64,000 bases of DNA from an uncultured Hungatella sp. (GCA_947089145.1 CAMUJH010000007.1:1-64000); one strand, 5' to 3'; numbered from the stretch's first letter, positions 1 through 8,416 are shown. Translations and numbers: made by a program. Notes: generated by a model from the letters alone, not told the origin.

Positions 1-669
1 TCTCTTCTGGGAGCGGATTTTAAAAATTTGGAGCGGGACATAAAAATTGTGGAGCAGGCAGGGGCAGGATACCTTCATCTGGACGTCATGGACGGGGCCT
101 TTGTGCCCAGCATTTCATTTGGAATGCCGCTTATCAAGTCTCTGCGCAGCTGTACGGACATGGTATTTGACGTGCATATGATGGTGGAGGAACCGGCCCG
201 GTATGTATTTGCCATGAGAGAGTGCGGGGCGGACCTGATCTGCATTCATGCTGAGGCATGCAGGCATCTGGATTCTGCAGTCAGCCAGATCCGCCAGACC
301 GGGGCAAAAGCCGGAATAGCCCTGAACCCTGCCACTCCGCTGTCAGCAGTTGAACTGGTGCTGCCCCTGGTGGACATGGTGCTTATTATGTCCGTAAATC
401 CCGGATTCGGAGGACAGAAGTTTATTCCCTATACTCTTGAAAAAGTGAGAAGCCTTCGGACACATCTGAATGAACTGGGACTTGGCACGGATATCCAGGT
501 AGACGGCGGCGTGACATTGGAAAATGCGGAGGCGCTGTTAAATGCCGGCGCCAATATACTGGTGGCAGGCACCTCGGTTTTTAAGGGGGATGCAGGGAAG
601 AATGTGCAGCAGTTTCTGGAAATTTTTGAAAAATATGAAAAAGGATCATTAAGGACAGGCAGGAAATGA
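1..669 (+). CDS. rpe: Ribulose-phosphate 3-epimerase, 5' end cut by window edge
   Basis: Interconverts ribulose 5-phosphate and xylulose 5-phosphate in the cytosolic pentose phosphate pathway. The frame is open from base 1 and reads SLLGADFKNLERDIK, the usual region just after the N-terminal APS motif of this family, so only a handful of residues lie outside the window and the TTG at 28 is not the start. Family hallmarks seen: LHLDVMDGAFVP, DVHMMVEEP, MSVNPGFGGQKF and IQVDGGV, which carry the metal and phosphate ligands of the TIM barrel. The stop overlaps the thiN start (ATGA). rpe-thiN coupling, often behind rsgA, is common in Firmicutes, so the operon probably starts upstream of the window. 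Confidence 0.95.
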   Translation, partial: SLLGADFKNLERDIKIVEQAGAGYLHLDVMDGAFVPSISFGMPLIKSLRSCTDMVFDVHMMVEEPARYVFAMRECGADLICIHAEACRHLDSAVSQIRQTGAKAGIALNPATPLSAVELVLPLVDMVLIMSVNPGFGGQKFIPYTLEKVRSLRTHLNELGLGTDIQVDGGVTLENAEALLNAGANILVAGTSVFKGDAGKNVQQFLEIFEKYEKGSLRTGRK

Positions 670-1328
670 AGACAGGACTGATTATAACCGGCGGAAAGGT
701 TGACCTGGCCTTTGCCCGTGAGTTTTTGCAGAAAGAGGGGAAAGAGGCAGGCTGCGTCGTGTCAGTGGACGGAGGATTGGAGATCACAAAGGCGCTGGGG
801 CTTATGCCCAATGCCATAGTAGGCGATTTTGACACTGTGCATAAAGAGGTTTTAGAAGAATACCGGAGGAACCCGGCCATTTCGTGGGATGTCCACAAGC
901 CGGAAAAGGATGAAACCGACACGGAACTGGCCATTCATACGGCCATAAAATTAGGGTGCAGGCGCCTTTTTATTCTGGGCGCCACAGGAGGACGGCTGGA
1001 TCATGAGCTGTCCAACATCCACCTGCTGAAACTTTGCCTGGATCATCAGGCAGAGGCTTTTCTCTATGATGCCTGGAACAAGGTGTACCTTTTAGAAAAG
1101 GGGAAAGTGTTTGGCAGGAGTGAGCTTTATGGAACCTATGTTTCTTTTATCCCTCTGACTGAGCAGGTAAGAGGGATTACTCTGAGAGGGTTTAAATATC
1201 CTCTCACCGATAAAAACATCTGTATAGGCGAAGAAGCAGGGCTGTGTGTCAGCAATGAGCTGGCAGAGGAGGAGGCTTCCATTAGGTTTGACAGCGGAAT
1301 TCTCATCTGCGTGGAATCCAGGGATTAG
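666..1328 (+). CDS. thiN: Thiamine diphosphokinase
   Basis: Transfers pyrophosphate from ATP to thiamine to make thiamine diphosphate in the cytosol. The 220-residue protein is of normal family length. Visible signatures are VSVDGGLE near the N terminus, the acidic catalytic motif VGDFDTV around residue 54, KDETDTELA around residue 80 and LGATGGRLDH around residue 105, followed by a beta-rich C-terminal thiamine-binding half. Translation is coupled to rpe by a 4-base ATGA overlap. No terminator directly follows, and the next gene has its own promoter at 1385-1413. Confidence 0.93.
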   Translation: MKTGLIITGGKVDLAFAREFLQKEGKEAGCVVSVDGGLEITKALGLMPNAIVGDFDTVHKEVLEEYRRNPAISWDVHKPEKDETDTELAIHTAIKLGCRRLFILGATGGRLDHELSNIHLLKLCLDHQAEAFLYDAWNKVYLLEKGKVFGRSELYGTYVSFIPLTEQVRGITLRGFKYPLTDKNICIGEEAGLCVSNELAEEEASIRFDSGILICVESRD

Positions 1329-1384
1329 AAAAGCTTCTCCCTTGTAAAAACTGGCCTGGTTTAAAATATAAAAACTGGCTATTT

Positions 1385-1413
1385 TTATCACTCCACTTAT
1401 ATGCTAATATAAT
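1385..1413 (+). promoter_or_regulatory. SigA-type promoter for the ECF transporter gene
   Basis: TTATCA at 1385-1390 and a perfect TATAAT at 1408-1413 are separated by 17 bases. It lies in the 180-base gap between thiN and the transporter gene. Transcription would begin near 1420, at the base of the structured leader. Confidence 0.6.
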
Positions 1414-1420
1414 GGAAATT

Positions 1421-1460
1421 CACTGATGTGCGCACAGAATCCGCCAGACGGCGGTCAGTG
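1421..1460 (+). promoter_or_regulatory. Structured 5' leader, possible cis-regulatory RNA
   Basis: CACTG (1421-1425) can pair with CAGTG (1456-1460). Inside this stem lie the palindrome TGTGCGCACA (1427-1436) and a hairpin CCGCC/GGCGG (1441-1445 / 1450-1454) with an AGAC loop. It starts at the predicted transcription start, about 50 bases before the ribosome binding site of a vitamin-type transporter gene. I could not match it to a riboswitch class I know, so any ligand is unknown. Confidence 0.4.
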
Positions 1461-1508
1461 AGGGAAAATTTTATTTCTTACCATTATAAAAGCAGGGGAG
1501 TGAAGAAT

Positions 1509-2159
1509 ATGAGCAGCAAAAATATCAAGGCCCAGTCCTTAAAAGCATCCGCCGGTGCAGGGACAGCCAATACCCATACTTCAGAGAAGGTGCATAAAAT
1601 CGTGATTACAGGTTTGATGGCCGCTTTGTGCTACGTGGCGTTTACGTATCTGAAGATTCCCATTCCGACTTTCGGAGGGGATATGGTGGCGCTCCATATA
1701 GGAAATGCATTCTGTGTCCTGGCAGCGCTTCTGCTCGGAGGATTTTACGGCGGCCTGGCCGGTTCCCTGGGAATGACCATTGCAGATCTGATTGACCCGG
1801 CCTATGTTACCAGCGCGCCTAAGACCTTTGTGCTGAAAATGTGCATCGGGCTGATAGCAGGCCTGGTGGCCCACAAAATTGCCCACATTACGGACAATCA
1901 TGACAGCAGGTATGTGTTTAAGTGGACATTGGCCGCATCCATAGCAGGGCTTGGGTTTAATGTGATTATGGACCCCATAGCTGGATTCTTCTACAAGAAT
2001 TACGTTTTGGGAGTAGAGTCTTCGGCGGCAAAGATTATGTCCACATGGGCCGCAGGGGTGACCTTTATCAATGCCGTGGCAGGGACAGCGGTGGTAGTGG
2101 CAGTCTATATGGCCGTAAGGCCGGTGCTTAAAAAGGCTGGACTGTTTTTCCGCATTTGA
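1509..2159 (+). CDS. ECF transporter S component (substrate-binding membrane subunit)
   Basis: A membrane protein of 216 residues resembling the substrate-specific S subunit of energy-coupling factor importers, which use a shared EcfA/A'/T module to take up vitamins. After a hydrophilic, Ser/Lys/Ala-rich N terminus of about 30 residues there are about five to six hydrophobic segments, with the S-component-like stretch ITGLMAALCYVAFTY, then HIGNAFCVLAALLLGG and a glycine-rich LGMTIADLIDPAY region. The start at 1509 is preferred because AGGGGAG lies at the right distance, whereas an upstream in-frame start at 1428 has none. The substrate cannot be told from sequence. The neighbouring thiN and the structured leader make a cofactor precursor plausible but unproven. 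Confidence 0.75.
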   Translation: MSSKNIKAQSLKASAGAGTANTHTSEKVHKIVITGLMAALCYVAFTYLKIPIPTFGGDMVALHIGNAFCVLAALLLGGFYGGLAGSLGMTIADLIDPAYVTSAPKTFVLKMCIGLIAGLVAHKIAHITDNHDSRYVFKWTLAASIAGLGFNVIMDPIAGFFYKNYVLGVESSAAKIMSTWAAGVTFINAVAGTAVVVAVYMAVRPVLKKAGLFFRI

Positions 2160-2170
2160 CAGACCCCAAT

Positions 2171-2213
2171 GCAGGCCGCCAAAAAGCCGGCAACAGGCAT
2201 TTTGGCAGCCTGC
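2171..2213 (+). terminator. Long hairpin after the ECF gene
   Basis: GCAGGC (2171-2176) and CCAAAA (2179-2184) pair with TTTTGG (2200-2205) and GCCTGC (2208-2213). It has no clear U-tract. A similar CCAAAA/TTTTGG hairpin occurs at 8368-8392, again followed downstream by the GGATTCG...ACTTTC repeat. Confidence 0.4.
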
Positions 2214-2245
2214 GGACAGAGCACCCGCGGGCAGCTTCGCCGCAG

Positions 2246-2260
2246 GGATTCGATACTTTC
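2246..2260 (+). repeat. Diverged core of a dispersed intergenic repeat
   Basis: The 15 bases here match the core of the 41-bp repeat at 8417-8457 and 36304-36344 at 13 of 15 positions. As with those copies it sits shortly upstream of a start codon (2305) and follows a CCAAAA/TTTTGG hairpin. Confidence 0.35.
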
Positions 2261-2304
2261 CCAGTGCAATCCGCTTTTCCATGCCAGCCAGAAAGGAGGA
2301 TTAA

Positions 2305-2655
2305 GTGAATAAAAAGATGTTTATAATTATGCTGATTCCTATGTATTTGCTAATCAGCCTTTTCTTATTTTGTACCATGGCAGTCAAAATGGTTCAGTAC
2401 TTCAATATTTTCTTCTATATCATTACGCTCATGTTTCTTCCCTGCTCCTATGCTCTTAGTCTGACAAAACGCAGATCTCTGAATTTGGCAGGCATGACAG
2501 GGTTCATAGCATTAGGCGTTCTCTTACCGGTTACCCAGTCTTTTGAATTTGAGTTTCAGGGGATCAACGGATGGATTGGGATAGGAGGGATCGCAGCTGT
2601 CTGCGGAATCGGAGGGCTTATTTATCAGAGGAAATCTTGGATTTTGCCGCAATAG
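2305..2655 (+). CDS. Small integral membrane protein, function unknown
   Basis: A 116-residue protein made almost entirely of hydrophobic segments, probably four transmembrane helices (about residues 5-28, 33-50, 60-78 and 90-108) joined by short loops such as LTKRRSLN. It starts at GTG 2305 with AGGAGG just upstream. I do not recognise a family. It lies between the ECF gene and a broken Fic gene and could be expressed on its own from the 2160-2300 gap. No function is assigned. Confidence 0.6.
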   Translation: MNKKMFIIMLIPMYLLISLFLFCTMAVKMVQYFNIFFYIITLMFLPCSYALSLTKRRSLNLAGMTGFIALGVLLPVTQSFEFEFQGINGWIGIGGIAAVCGIGGLIYQRKSWILPQ

Positions 2656-2671
2656 ACTTATGGAGGGGAAT

Positions 2672-2965
2672 ATGGCTCTTAAAAATCATTTAGGTATTAA
2701 TGATTCGGCGGAACTTGCAAGAATGGAAGAGAAAATAAGCAAGGCTAAAGCCGTTAAGTTGTATGAATGCAGTATTATTGAAGATTTTGAAGTTGGAAAA
2801 TTTTCCGGACTGGCCAAAATTCATAAATTTTTATTTGAAGAGCTATATGATTTTGCCGGAGAAGTAAGGACAGTAAATATTGCAAAAGGCAATTTTAGGT
2901 TTGCTCCTGTAATGTACTTGGTCGCTGCGCTAAAACATATAGAAAGAACTAAAGAAATTTTATGA
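2672..2965 (+). pseudogene. Truncated Fic-family protein, catalytic half missing
   Basis: The 97-residue product matches the N-terminal half of short Fic/Doc AMP-transferases: the opening MALKNHLGIND, the helix FSGLAKIHKFLFEELYDFAG and the flap-like stretch EVRTVNIAKGNFRFAPV are typical. Translation stops at IERTKEIL, before the catalytic HPFx(D/E)GNGR motif and the rest of the fold, and a terminator-like hairpin follows at once. Family members run to about 190-200 residues, so the protein cannot be an active AMP-transferase. GGAGGGG precedes ATG 2672. Codon use is more AT-rich than in polA or thiN, suggesting acquired DNA. It is a remnant, or less likely a protein that keeps only a binding role. 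Confidence 0.75.
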
Positions 2966-2972
2966 TAGAGAC

Positions 2973-3012
2973 GGATGGGAATTAGAAATAGCTGGCGCCC
3001 ATCCCTTTTTTT
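2973..3012 (+). terminator. Rho-independent terminator
   Basis: GGATGGG (2973-2979) pairs with CCCATCC (2998-3004) across an 18-base loop, followed by a run of seven T. It closes the Fic remnant eight bases after its stop codon. Confidence 0.65.
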
Positions 3013-3096
3013 GCGGGAACCCCTGGAAAAAATTCCGGTTCTATTGTATGATATAGAAGGTGGACAAAAAAGGCCAAGAAGCAGGAGGTGTTCGCA

Positions 3097-3450
3097 TTGA
3101 CATGCAAAGAAGCGGAGAATCTGGTTATGCCGTATATCCGCCATGAGCTGGATGTGGGGCAGATGGAGGAATTTCTGGAGCATATTGACCAGTGTGACAA
3201 CTGCAGAGAAGAATTGGAAATTTACTATACAGTAGAAGTGGGAATCCGGCAGCTGGACTCAGATACGGACACAGACCGCTACAACATTAAAGGAGATATG
3301 GAAGCGGATATCCTTGCATCAAGGCAGGAGATCTATAAAGCGCGGTTTATCAGCATTCTTCACTATGCGGCGGATACGCTGATGGTTATGAGCCTGGTGG
3401 TGATGCTGATTCTGCAGATGAGGATTTGGTGGCAGACAGGGATCTTTTGA
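3097..3450 (+). CDS. Anti-sigma-factor-like zinc finger membrane protein
   Basis: The 117-residue product begins MTCKEAENLVMPYIRHELD and has HIDQCDNCREEL at about residues 30-41. This is the H-x3-C-x2-C pattern of the zf-HC2 zinc-binding domain found in anti-sigma factors. One transmembrane helix lies near the C terminus (TLMVMSLVVMLILQM), so the zinc domain should face the cytosol with only a short tail outside. TTG 3097 is chosen because AGGAGG (3083-3088) is correctly spaced; a GTG at 3088 overlaps that site. No sigma factor gene is adjacent. It lies directly upstream of polA, which may simply be positional. Anti-sigma function is inferred from the domain only. Confidence 0.65.
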   Translation: MTCKEAENLVMPYIRHELDVGQMEEFLEHIDQCDNCREELEIYYTVEVGIRQLDSDTDTDRYNIKGDMEADILASRQEIYKARFISILHYAADTLMVMSLVVMLILQMRIWWQTGIF

Positions 3451-3524
3451 AGGCAGGCTGGGGAAATAAAAGGCAGCAGTTTTCATGATCAAGCCTGCTG
3501 CCATCATAAAAACAGGAGCAGACT

Positions 3525-6167
3525 ATGAAAAATAAACTGGTATTGATTGACGGACACAGTATTTTAAACCGGGCCTTTTACGGGGTGCCGCAGCTGACCA
3601 ATTCTGAGGGACTTCACACCAATGCGGTGTTTGGGTTCCTCAATATTATGTTTAAGATCCTGGAAGAGGAGGAGGCAGACCATTTGGCAGTTGCTTTTGA
3701 TCTGCCGGAGCCTACATTCCGCCACAAAATGTATGAGGGCTATAAGGGAACCAGAAAGCCTATGCCCCAGGAACTGGCGGAGCAGGTGCCCCTTATGAAA
3801 GATGTGCTGATCTCCATGGGAATTCCCATTATGACTCTGGCAGGGTATGAGGCGGACGATATTCTGGGAACCCTGGCCAAGAAAAATGCGGCAGCAGGGG
3901 CAGAGGTTTCCATTGTGTCCGGGGACAGGGATCTTCTGCAGCTGGCGGATACCCATATAAAGATACGGATTCCAAGAACCAGCAAGGGAACCACCGTGGT
4001 GAAAGACTACTATCCGGAGGACGTGAAGGCGGAGTATCAGGTGACTCCTATAGAGTTTATTGACGTAAAGGCGCTTATGGGGGATCAGTCAGACAATATT
4101 CCGGGAGTGCCTTCCATCGGGGAGAAGACGGCAACCAGCCTTATAGCCGCTTACGGAAGCATTGAAAATGCCTATGCGCATCTTTCAGAGATCAAGCCGC
4201 CCAGAGCCCAGAAGGCGCTGGGAGAACACTATGATATGGCGCAGATGAGCAAAGAATTGGCTGCCATCTGTATTGACTGCCCCATTGCCTTTTCCTATGA
4301 GGATATGGAGATTGGGAATCTGTATACCCAGGAAGCCTATGAGTATATGAAACGCCTGGAATTTAAGTCTATTTTGGCCAGATTTGACGCAGGGGCCATG
4401 GACGGACTTAGGGCGGAGGAACATTTTCGGACAGTTACAGACTTTTCGGAGGCGGAAGCCGTGTTCGAAAAGGCAGGGAAGGCAGGGCGGCTGGGCTTTC
4501 AGCTGATAGTGGAGAACGGGCAGATTGGCGCGGTTTCCCTCTGTTTCGGCGAGGAGGACTGCTATGCCGTCAGCGCCCAGGGATTTCTGACGGCAGGTTA
4601 TCTGGGGCAGAAAGTGGAGCAACTGGCCAAGGGAGAAGGGAAAACGGTGACTCTGAATCTGAAAAGCCAGCTTCCCTTCCTGAACCTTGAAGAGGATTGC
4701 CGGATCATGGATGCGGCAGTGGCCGGGTATCTTTTAAATCCTCTGAAAGATACTTACGATTATGATGACCTGGCCAGGGATTATCTGGGATTGACCGTAC
4801 CGTCCAAAGAGGATCTGCTGGGCAAAAAAGCCATGGCCGGGCAGATGCTTCTGGACGGCCAGGAGAAGGCAGGAATCTGCATCTGCTATATGGGCTACAT
4901 TGCATGGAAATCTGCAGAAGTTTTGGAGACGAAGCTGAAGGAAATGGACATGTGGCATCTGTTTACCCAGGTGGAGATGCCGCTGATCTACAGCCTTTAC
5001 CACATGGAGCGGGCAGGAATCCGGGTGGAGAAGGAGCGGCTTAAGGAGTACGGCGATAACCTGAAAGTCCAGATAGACAGTCTGGAAAAAGAGATCCATC
5101 AGCTGGCAGGGGAGGAATTTAACATCAATTCCCCAAAGCAGCTGGGAGAGATCCTGTTTGAGAAAATGAAGCTGCCTCATGGCAAGAAGACCAAGACCGG
5201 GTATTCCACGGCAGCGGACGTGCTGGAGAAACTGGCGCCGGATCACCCTGTTATCAGGAAGATCCTGGATTACCGGCAGCTGACCAAATTAAATTCCACC
5301 TATGCAGAAGGGCTTTATGGGTTTATCCGGGACGACGGACGGATACACGGCACCTTTAACCAGACCATCACAGCCACAGGACGCATCAGCAGCACAGAGC
5401 CAAACCTTCAGAACATTCCGGTGCGCATGGAACTGGGGCGGCAGATACGCAAGATTTTTGTGCCGGAAGACGGATATACGTTTGTGGATGCGGATTATTC
5501 CCAGATTGAGCTGCGGGTGCTGGCCCATATGTCAGGAGATGAAAGGCTGATTGATGCTTACAGGCAGGCTCAGGACATTCATGCCATTACGGCTTCCCAG
5601 GTGTTCCACATTCCCCTTGAAGAGGTAACGCCTCTTCAGCGGCGCAATGCAAAGGCAGTAAATTTCGGCATTGTCTACGGGATCAGCGCATTTGGCCTCA
5701 GCGAGGATTTAAGCATCAGCCGCAAAGAGGCTGTGGATTACATTGACAAGTATTTTGAGACATATCCGGCTGTAAAGGCGTTTTTGGATAAACAGGTGGA
5801 AGACGGGAAGAAAAACGGGTATGTGGAAACCATGTTCAAACGGCGCAGGCCGATTCCGGAGCTGAAATCAGGGAATTTCATGCAGAGGTCTTTTGGGGAG
5901 CGGGTGGCCATGAACTCTCCCATCCAGGGAACGGCGGCGGATATTATGAAAATCGCCATGATAGAGGTGGACCGGGAACTTAGAAGAAAGGAGCTGAAGT
6001 CCAGAATCGTGCTGCAGGTTCATGACGAGCTTTTGGTAGAGACATGGAAGCCAGAGCTTAAACAGGTAAAGGAGATATTGGAAACAAAAATGAGAGGGGC
6101 TGCAGACCTGCAGGTGGCTTTGGAAGTGGAGGCCTGCCAGGGAGAAAGCTGGTATGATGCGAAATAG
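3525..6167 (+). CDS. polA: DNA polymerase I
   Basis: 880 residues, normal length for a three-domain Pol I. It fills gaps and removes RNA primers during replication and repair. The N-terminal 5'-3' exonuclease domain (about 1-290) opens KLVLIDGHSILNRAFYG and has GYEADDILGT and a helix-hairpin-helix near DNIPGVPSIGEKT. The middle domain (about 300-480) lacks the acidic DxE proofreading motif, reading FQLIVENGQIG there, so the 3'-5' exonuclease is probably dead, as in other Firmicutes. The polymerase domain has DYSQIELRVLAH (D657 metal ligand), the O-helix region RRNAKAVNFGIVYG and VHDELLVE (D834). AGGAG precedes ATG 3525. coaE follows 33 bases downstream. Confidence 0.97.
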   Translation: MKNKLVLIDGHSILNRAFYGVPQLTNSEGLHTNAVFGFLNIMFKILEEEEADHLAVAFDLPEPTFRHKMYEGYKGTRKPMPQELAEQVPLMKDVLISMGIPIMTLAGYEADDILGTLAKKNAAAGAEVSIVSGDRDLLQLADTHIKIRIPRTSKGTTVVKDYYPEDVKAEYQVTPIEFIDVKALMGDQSDNIPGVPSIGEKTATSLIAAYGSIENAYAHLSEIKPPRAQKALGEHYDMAQMSKELAAICIDCPIAFSYEDMEIGNLYTQEAYEYMKRLEFKSILARFDAGAMDGLRAEEHFRTVTDFSEAEAVFEKAGKAGRLGFQLIVENGQIGAVSLCFGEEDCYAVSAQGFLTAGYLGQKVEQLAKGEGKTVTLNLKSQLPFLNLEEDCRIMDAAVAGYLLNPLKDTYDYDDLARDYLGLTVPSKEDLLGKKAMAGQMLLDGQEKAGICICYMGYIAWKSAEVLETKLKEMDMWHLFTQVEMPLIYSLYHMERAGIRVEKERLKEYGDNLKVQIDSLEKEIHQLAGEEFNINSPKQLGEILFEKMKLPHGKKTKTGYSTAADVLEKLAPDHPVIRKILDYRQLTKLNSTYAEGLYGFIRDDGRIHGTFNQTITATGRISSTEPNLQNIPVRMELGRQIRKIFVPEDGYTFVDADYSQIELRVLAHMSGDERLIDAYRQAQDIHAITASQVFHIPLEEVTPLQRRNAKAVNFGIVYGISAFGLSEDLSISRKEAVDYIDKYFETYPAVKAFLDKQVEDGKKNGYVETMFKRRRPIPELKSGNFMQRSFGERVAMNSPIQGTAADIMKIAMIEVDRELRRKELKSRIVLQVHDELLVETWKPELKQVKEILETKMRGAADLQVALEVEACQGESWYDAK

Positions 6168-6200
6168 TCTTTAAGCATATGCCGGAAAGGCTGAAACGGG

Positions 6201-6812
6201 ATGAAAGAAAAATTTATAATCGGTTTAACCGGCGGCGTAGGTTCCGGAAAAAGCCGCATTCTGGAATTGCTGAAACAAGAGTATGGGGCTGTGATCATTG
6301 AAACGGATGCGGTTGCAAAGAAACTGGAAGAACCAGGGCAGCCGGGCTTTGCTGCCCTTGCAGAAGCACTGGGAGAGGGGATCATCGGTGAGGACGGAAA
6401 TCTTAGGAAGGATCTGCTTTCCCGCATGGTGTTCGGGAACCAGGAAACCAGGCAGAGAATCAACAGCCTGATCCATCCTCTGGTGTGGGATTATGTAAAA
6501 CAGCAGGCGGAGCAGGGAAATTTTTCGATCCTTGTGGCAGAATCCGCCCTGCTGCTGGAAAATCCAGATGACATTTTCCATGAATTGTGGTATGTTTATA
6601 CAGCGAGAGAGACACGGATACAAAGGCTGATGAAAAGCCGGGGATATACCAGGGAAAAATGCCGCCAGATGATACAGGGGCAGCCGACAGAGGAAGAGTA
6701 CCGCAGACATGCGGATTTTATCATTGACAATAACGGTTCCCTGGACAAGGTAAGAGGGCAGATTGACCAAAGGCTGCAGCCGCATTTTGGCAAAGGCATT
6801 TTCTGCAGGTAG
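6201..6812 (+). CDS. coaE: Dephospho-CoA kinase
   Basis: Catalyses the last step of coenzyme A synthesis, ATP-dependent phosphorylation of the 3'-hydroxyl of dephospho-CoA. 203 residues, normal for the family. The P-loop GLTGGVGSGKS lies at residues 8-18, IETDAVAKKL follows with the substrate-binding aspartate, and NSLIHPLV and the lid helices (RIQRLMKSRGYTREK) are in the expected order. It is 33 bases from polA and probably co-transcribed, a pairing common in Firmicutes where mutM sometimes lies between them. Confidence 0.95.
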   Translation: MKEKFIIGLTGGVGSGKSRILELLKQEYGAVIIETDAVAKKLEEPGQPGFAALAEALGEGIIGEDGNLRKDLLSRMVFGNQETRQRINSLIHPLVWDYVKQQAEQGNFSILVAESALLLENPDDIFHELWYVYTARETRIQRLMKSRGYTREKCRQMIQGQPTEEEYRRHADFIIDNNGSLDKVRGQIDQRLQPHFGKGIFCR

Positions 6813-6906
6813 AGCACAGGCCTGAAGGCAGCAGGCTTTAAGCGGCGCCGGAATCAGGCCCTATGGAAAAACCCGCACCAAAAGTATGGAAAAGGAAGAA
6901 CAGATC

Positions 6907-7704
6907 ATGAGATTAGTAAGTATTGCCAGCGGCAGCAGCGGCAACTGCATCTATGCAGGCACAGAAAGCACCCATATTCTTATTGACGTAGGCATCAGCA
7001 ACAAAAGGATTGAGCATGGGTTAAATGATATCGGGGTCAAAGGCAGCGAGCTGGACGGAGTGTTTATTACCCATGAACACTCAGACCATGTAAAAGGGCT
7101 TGGAGTGCTGGCAAGAAAACACGGCGTCCCTATTTACGCCACAAAAGAGACGCTGAGAGAAATCGGGAAGATGAAATATCTGGGAGAATACCCGGAGGAA
7201 CTTTTCAGGCCCATTCTGCCGGATGCAGAAGTGCAGGTGGGGGACATGGAGATAAAGCCTTTCCGCATTGACCATGACGCCGCCAATCCGGTGGCGTACC
7301 GCATCCGCAGCGGCCGCAAGGCGGCGGCAGTGGCCACGGACATGGGGCACTTTGACCAGTATATTATTGAACATCTTCAGGGGTTGGATGCGCTTCTCCT
7401 GGAGTCAAACCATGATGTGCGCATGCTGGAAACAGGACCCTATCCCTACTATCTGAAACAAAGGATTTTAAGCGACTTTGGCCATCTGTCTAATGACAAT
7501 GCAGGACGGCTTTTAAATTACATACTTCACGACAACATGAAGCATATTCTTCTGGGCCATCTGAGCAAGGAAAACAATTTTGAAGAGCTGGCCTATGAGA
7601 CCGTGAAGGTGGAGATCGACCAGGGGGATCACCATTACCGTTCCGGAGATTTTCACATAGCTGTTGCAAAAAGGGATGAGATGTCTGAGATCATCACCAT
7701 TTAA
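6907..7704 (+). CDS. MBL-fold metallo-hydrolase of the YycJ/WalJ type
   Basis: A 265-residue metallo-beta-lactamase-fold protein. The opening MRLVSIASGSSGNCIYAG and the metal-binding THEHSDH are typical of the YycJ/WalJ family, which in other Firmicutes is linked to cell wall regulation and possibly to nuclease-type DNA maintenance. Further ligands are probably in VATDMGHF, LLESNHD and LLGHLSKEN. ATG 6907 is preferred to ATG 6886 because AAGGAAG precedes it and family members start at this point. No walRK genes are adjacent here. The exact substrate is unknown. Confidence 0.85.
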   Translation: MRLVSIASGSSGNCIYAGTESTHILIDVGISNKRIEHGLNDIGVKGSELDGVFITHEHSDHVKGLGVLARKHGVPIYATKETLREIGKMKYLGEYPEELFRPILPDAEVQVGDMEIKPFRIDHDAANPVAYRIRSGRKAAAVATDMGHFDQYIIEHLQGLDALLLESNHDVRMLETGPYPYYLKQRILSDFGHLSNDNAGRLLNYILHDNMKHILLGHLSKENNFEELAYETVKVEIDQGDHHYRSGDFHIAVAKRDEMSEIITI

Positions 7705-7730
7705 TTCTAAGATGTCGCAAGGCCAGTCCG

Positions 7731-7835
7731 CATGGAGCTCCTGCCCGGGTGAATTTTGCTGGGGAGAAAAGACCTGTTTTCCGGGGCTTTTCGGAATGCC
7801 CTGCAAACCTGGACCCGGGCAGGACATGGCTTCTC
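7731..7835 (+). ncRNA. Structured hairpin element, copy 1
   Basis: TCCTGCCCGGGT (7739-7750) and ACCCGGGCAGGA (7813-7824) form a perfect 12-bp outer stem. Inside, TTTGC/GCAAA and GAAAAG/CTTTTC (7766-7771 / 7787-7792) stack on a small apical hairpin CCTG-TTTTC-CGGG. A second copy of the same design lies on the minus strand at 50578-50697 and carries paired base changes in the stems. It occupies the 222-base gap before the ACT-domain gene and may be a leader element or a free-standing RNA. I could not match it to a named RNA family. Confidence 0.55.
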
Positions 7836-7926
7836 TCGGGCTTTGCGGTAACCCAGGCCATGGAAACAGGCTATCATAGAACTGTTTAATCATGAGGAAC
7901 CATAGGAGTAAAAAAGGAGACAGCCA

Positions 7927-8199
7927 ATGAACAAGATTATTATTACTGTAGTGGGAAAAGACACTGTGGGCATTATTGCAAAAGTATGTACTTACCTGGC
8001 AGAAAATCAGGTGAACATCCTGGATATTTCCCAGACCATTGTACAGGAGTTCTTTAATATGATGATGATTGTGGATATGGAAAAGTCTTTAAAGCCTTTT
8101 GAGCAGATGTCTGCTGATCTGGAGAAGATTGGCCAGGATATCGGCGTCCGCGTTAAGTGCCAGAGGGAAGAGATTTTTACGAAAATGCACCGCATCTGA
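7927..8199 (+). CDS. ACT-domain protein, UPF0237 family
   Basis: A 90-residue single ACT domain. It starts MNKIIITVVGKDTVGIIAKV, the usual beta-alpha opening with the ligand-binding DxxGI turn, and ends with a short basic tail. Proteins of this family resemble the regulatory domain of GcvR, bind small molecules such as amino acids and act as homodimers; the ligand is not known. It is typically encoded next to the PFL (UPF0210) protein, as here (8495). AAAAGGAG precedes ATG 7927. Copy 1 of the structured hairpin element lies in the gap just upstream. Confidence 0.88.
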   Translation: MNKIIITVVGKDTVGIIAKVCTYLAENQVNILDISQTIVQEFFNMMMIVDMEKSLKPFEQMSADLEKIGQDIGVRVKCQREEIFTKMHRI

Positions 8200-8367
8200 A
8201 GACGGAGCTGATGAAATCTAATTGAACCTGCATGCGCCCGGCAGCGGACAACATCATTACAGATAAAAGACAGGCGGGCGCGCTTGGAATACCTGAATGC
8301 ATGCCGCTTTCCCGGCACCGCTATAAATGGAAGCGGGGTTTACTATGAACCCTCCGGGGGATGCACA

Positions 8368-8392
8368 CAAAATGCCAAAAGCAGGCATTTTG
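8368..8392 (+). terminator. Hairpin before the dispersed repeat
   Basis: CAAAATGCC (8368-8376) pairs perfectly with GGCATTTTG (8384-8392) around a 7-base loop. No long U-tract follows. It precedes the 41-bp repeat by 24 bases, the same order as at 2171-2260. Confidence 0.4.
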
Positions 8393-8416
8393 GCGCTGTA
8401 CGGTCAGCGCAGCATA

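Noticed and set aside
1421-1508. THF or preQ1 riboswitch before the ECF transporter gene
   Set aside because: The known consensus sequences are not present; only a generic structured leader can be claimed.
7705-7926. ZTP (pfl-type) riboswitch or T-box before the ACT/PFL genes
   Set aside because: The conserved core sequences of those RNAs are absent; the element instead matches the second copy at 50578-50697.
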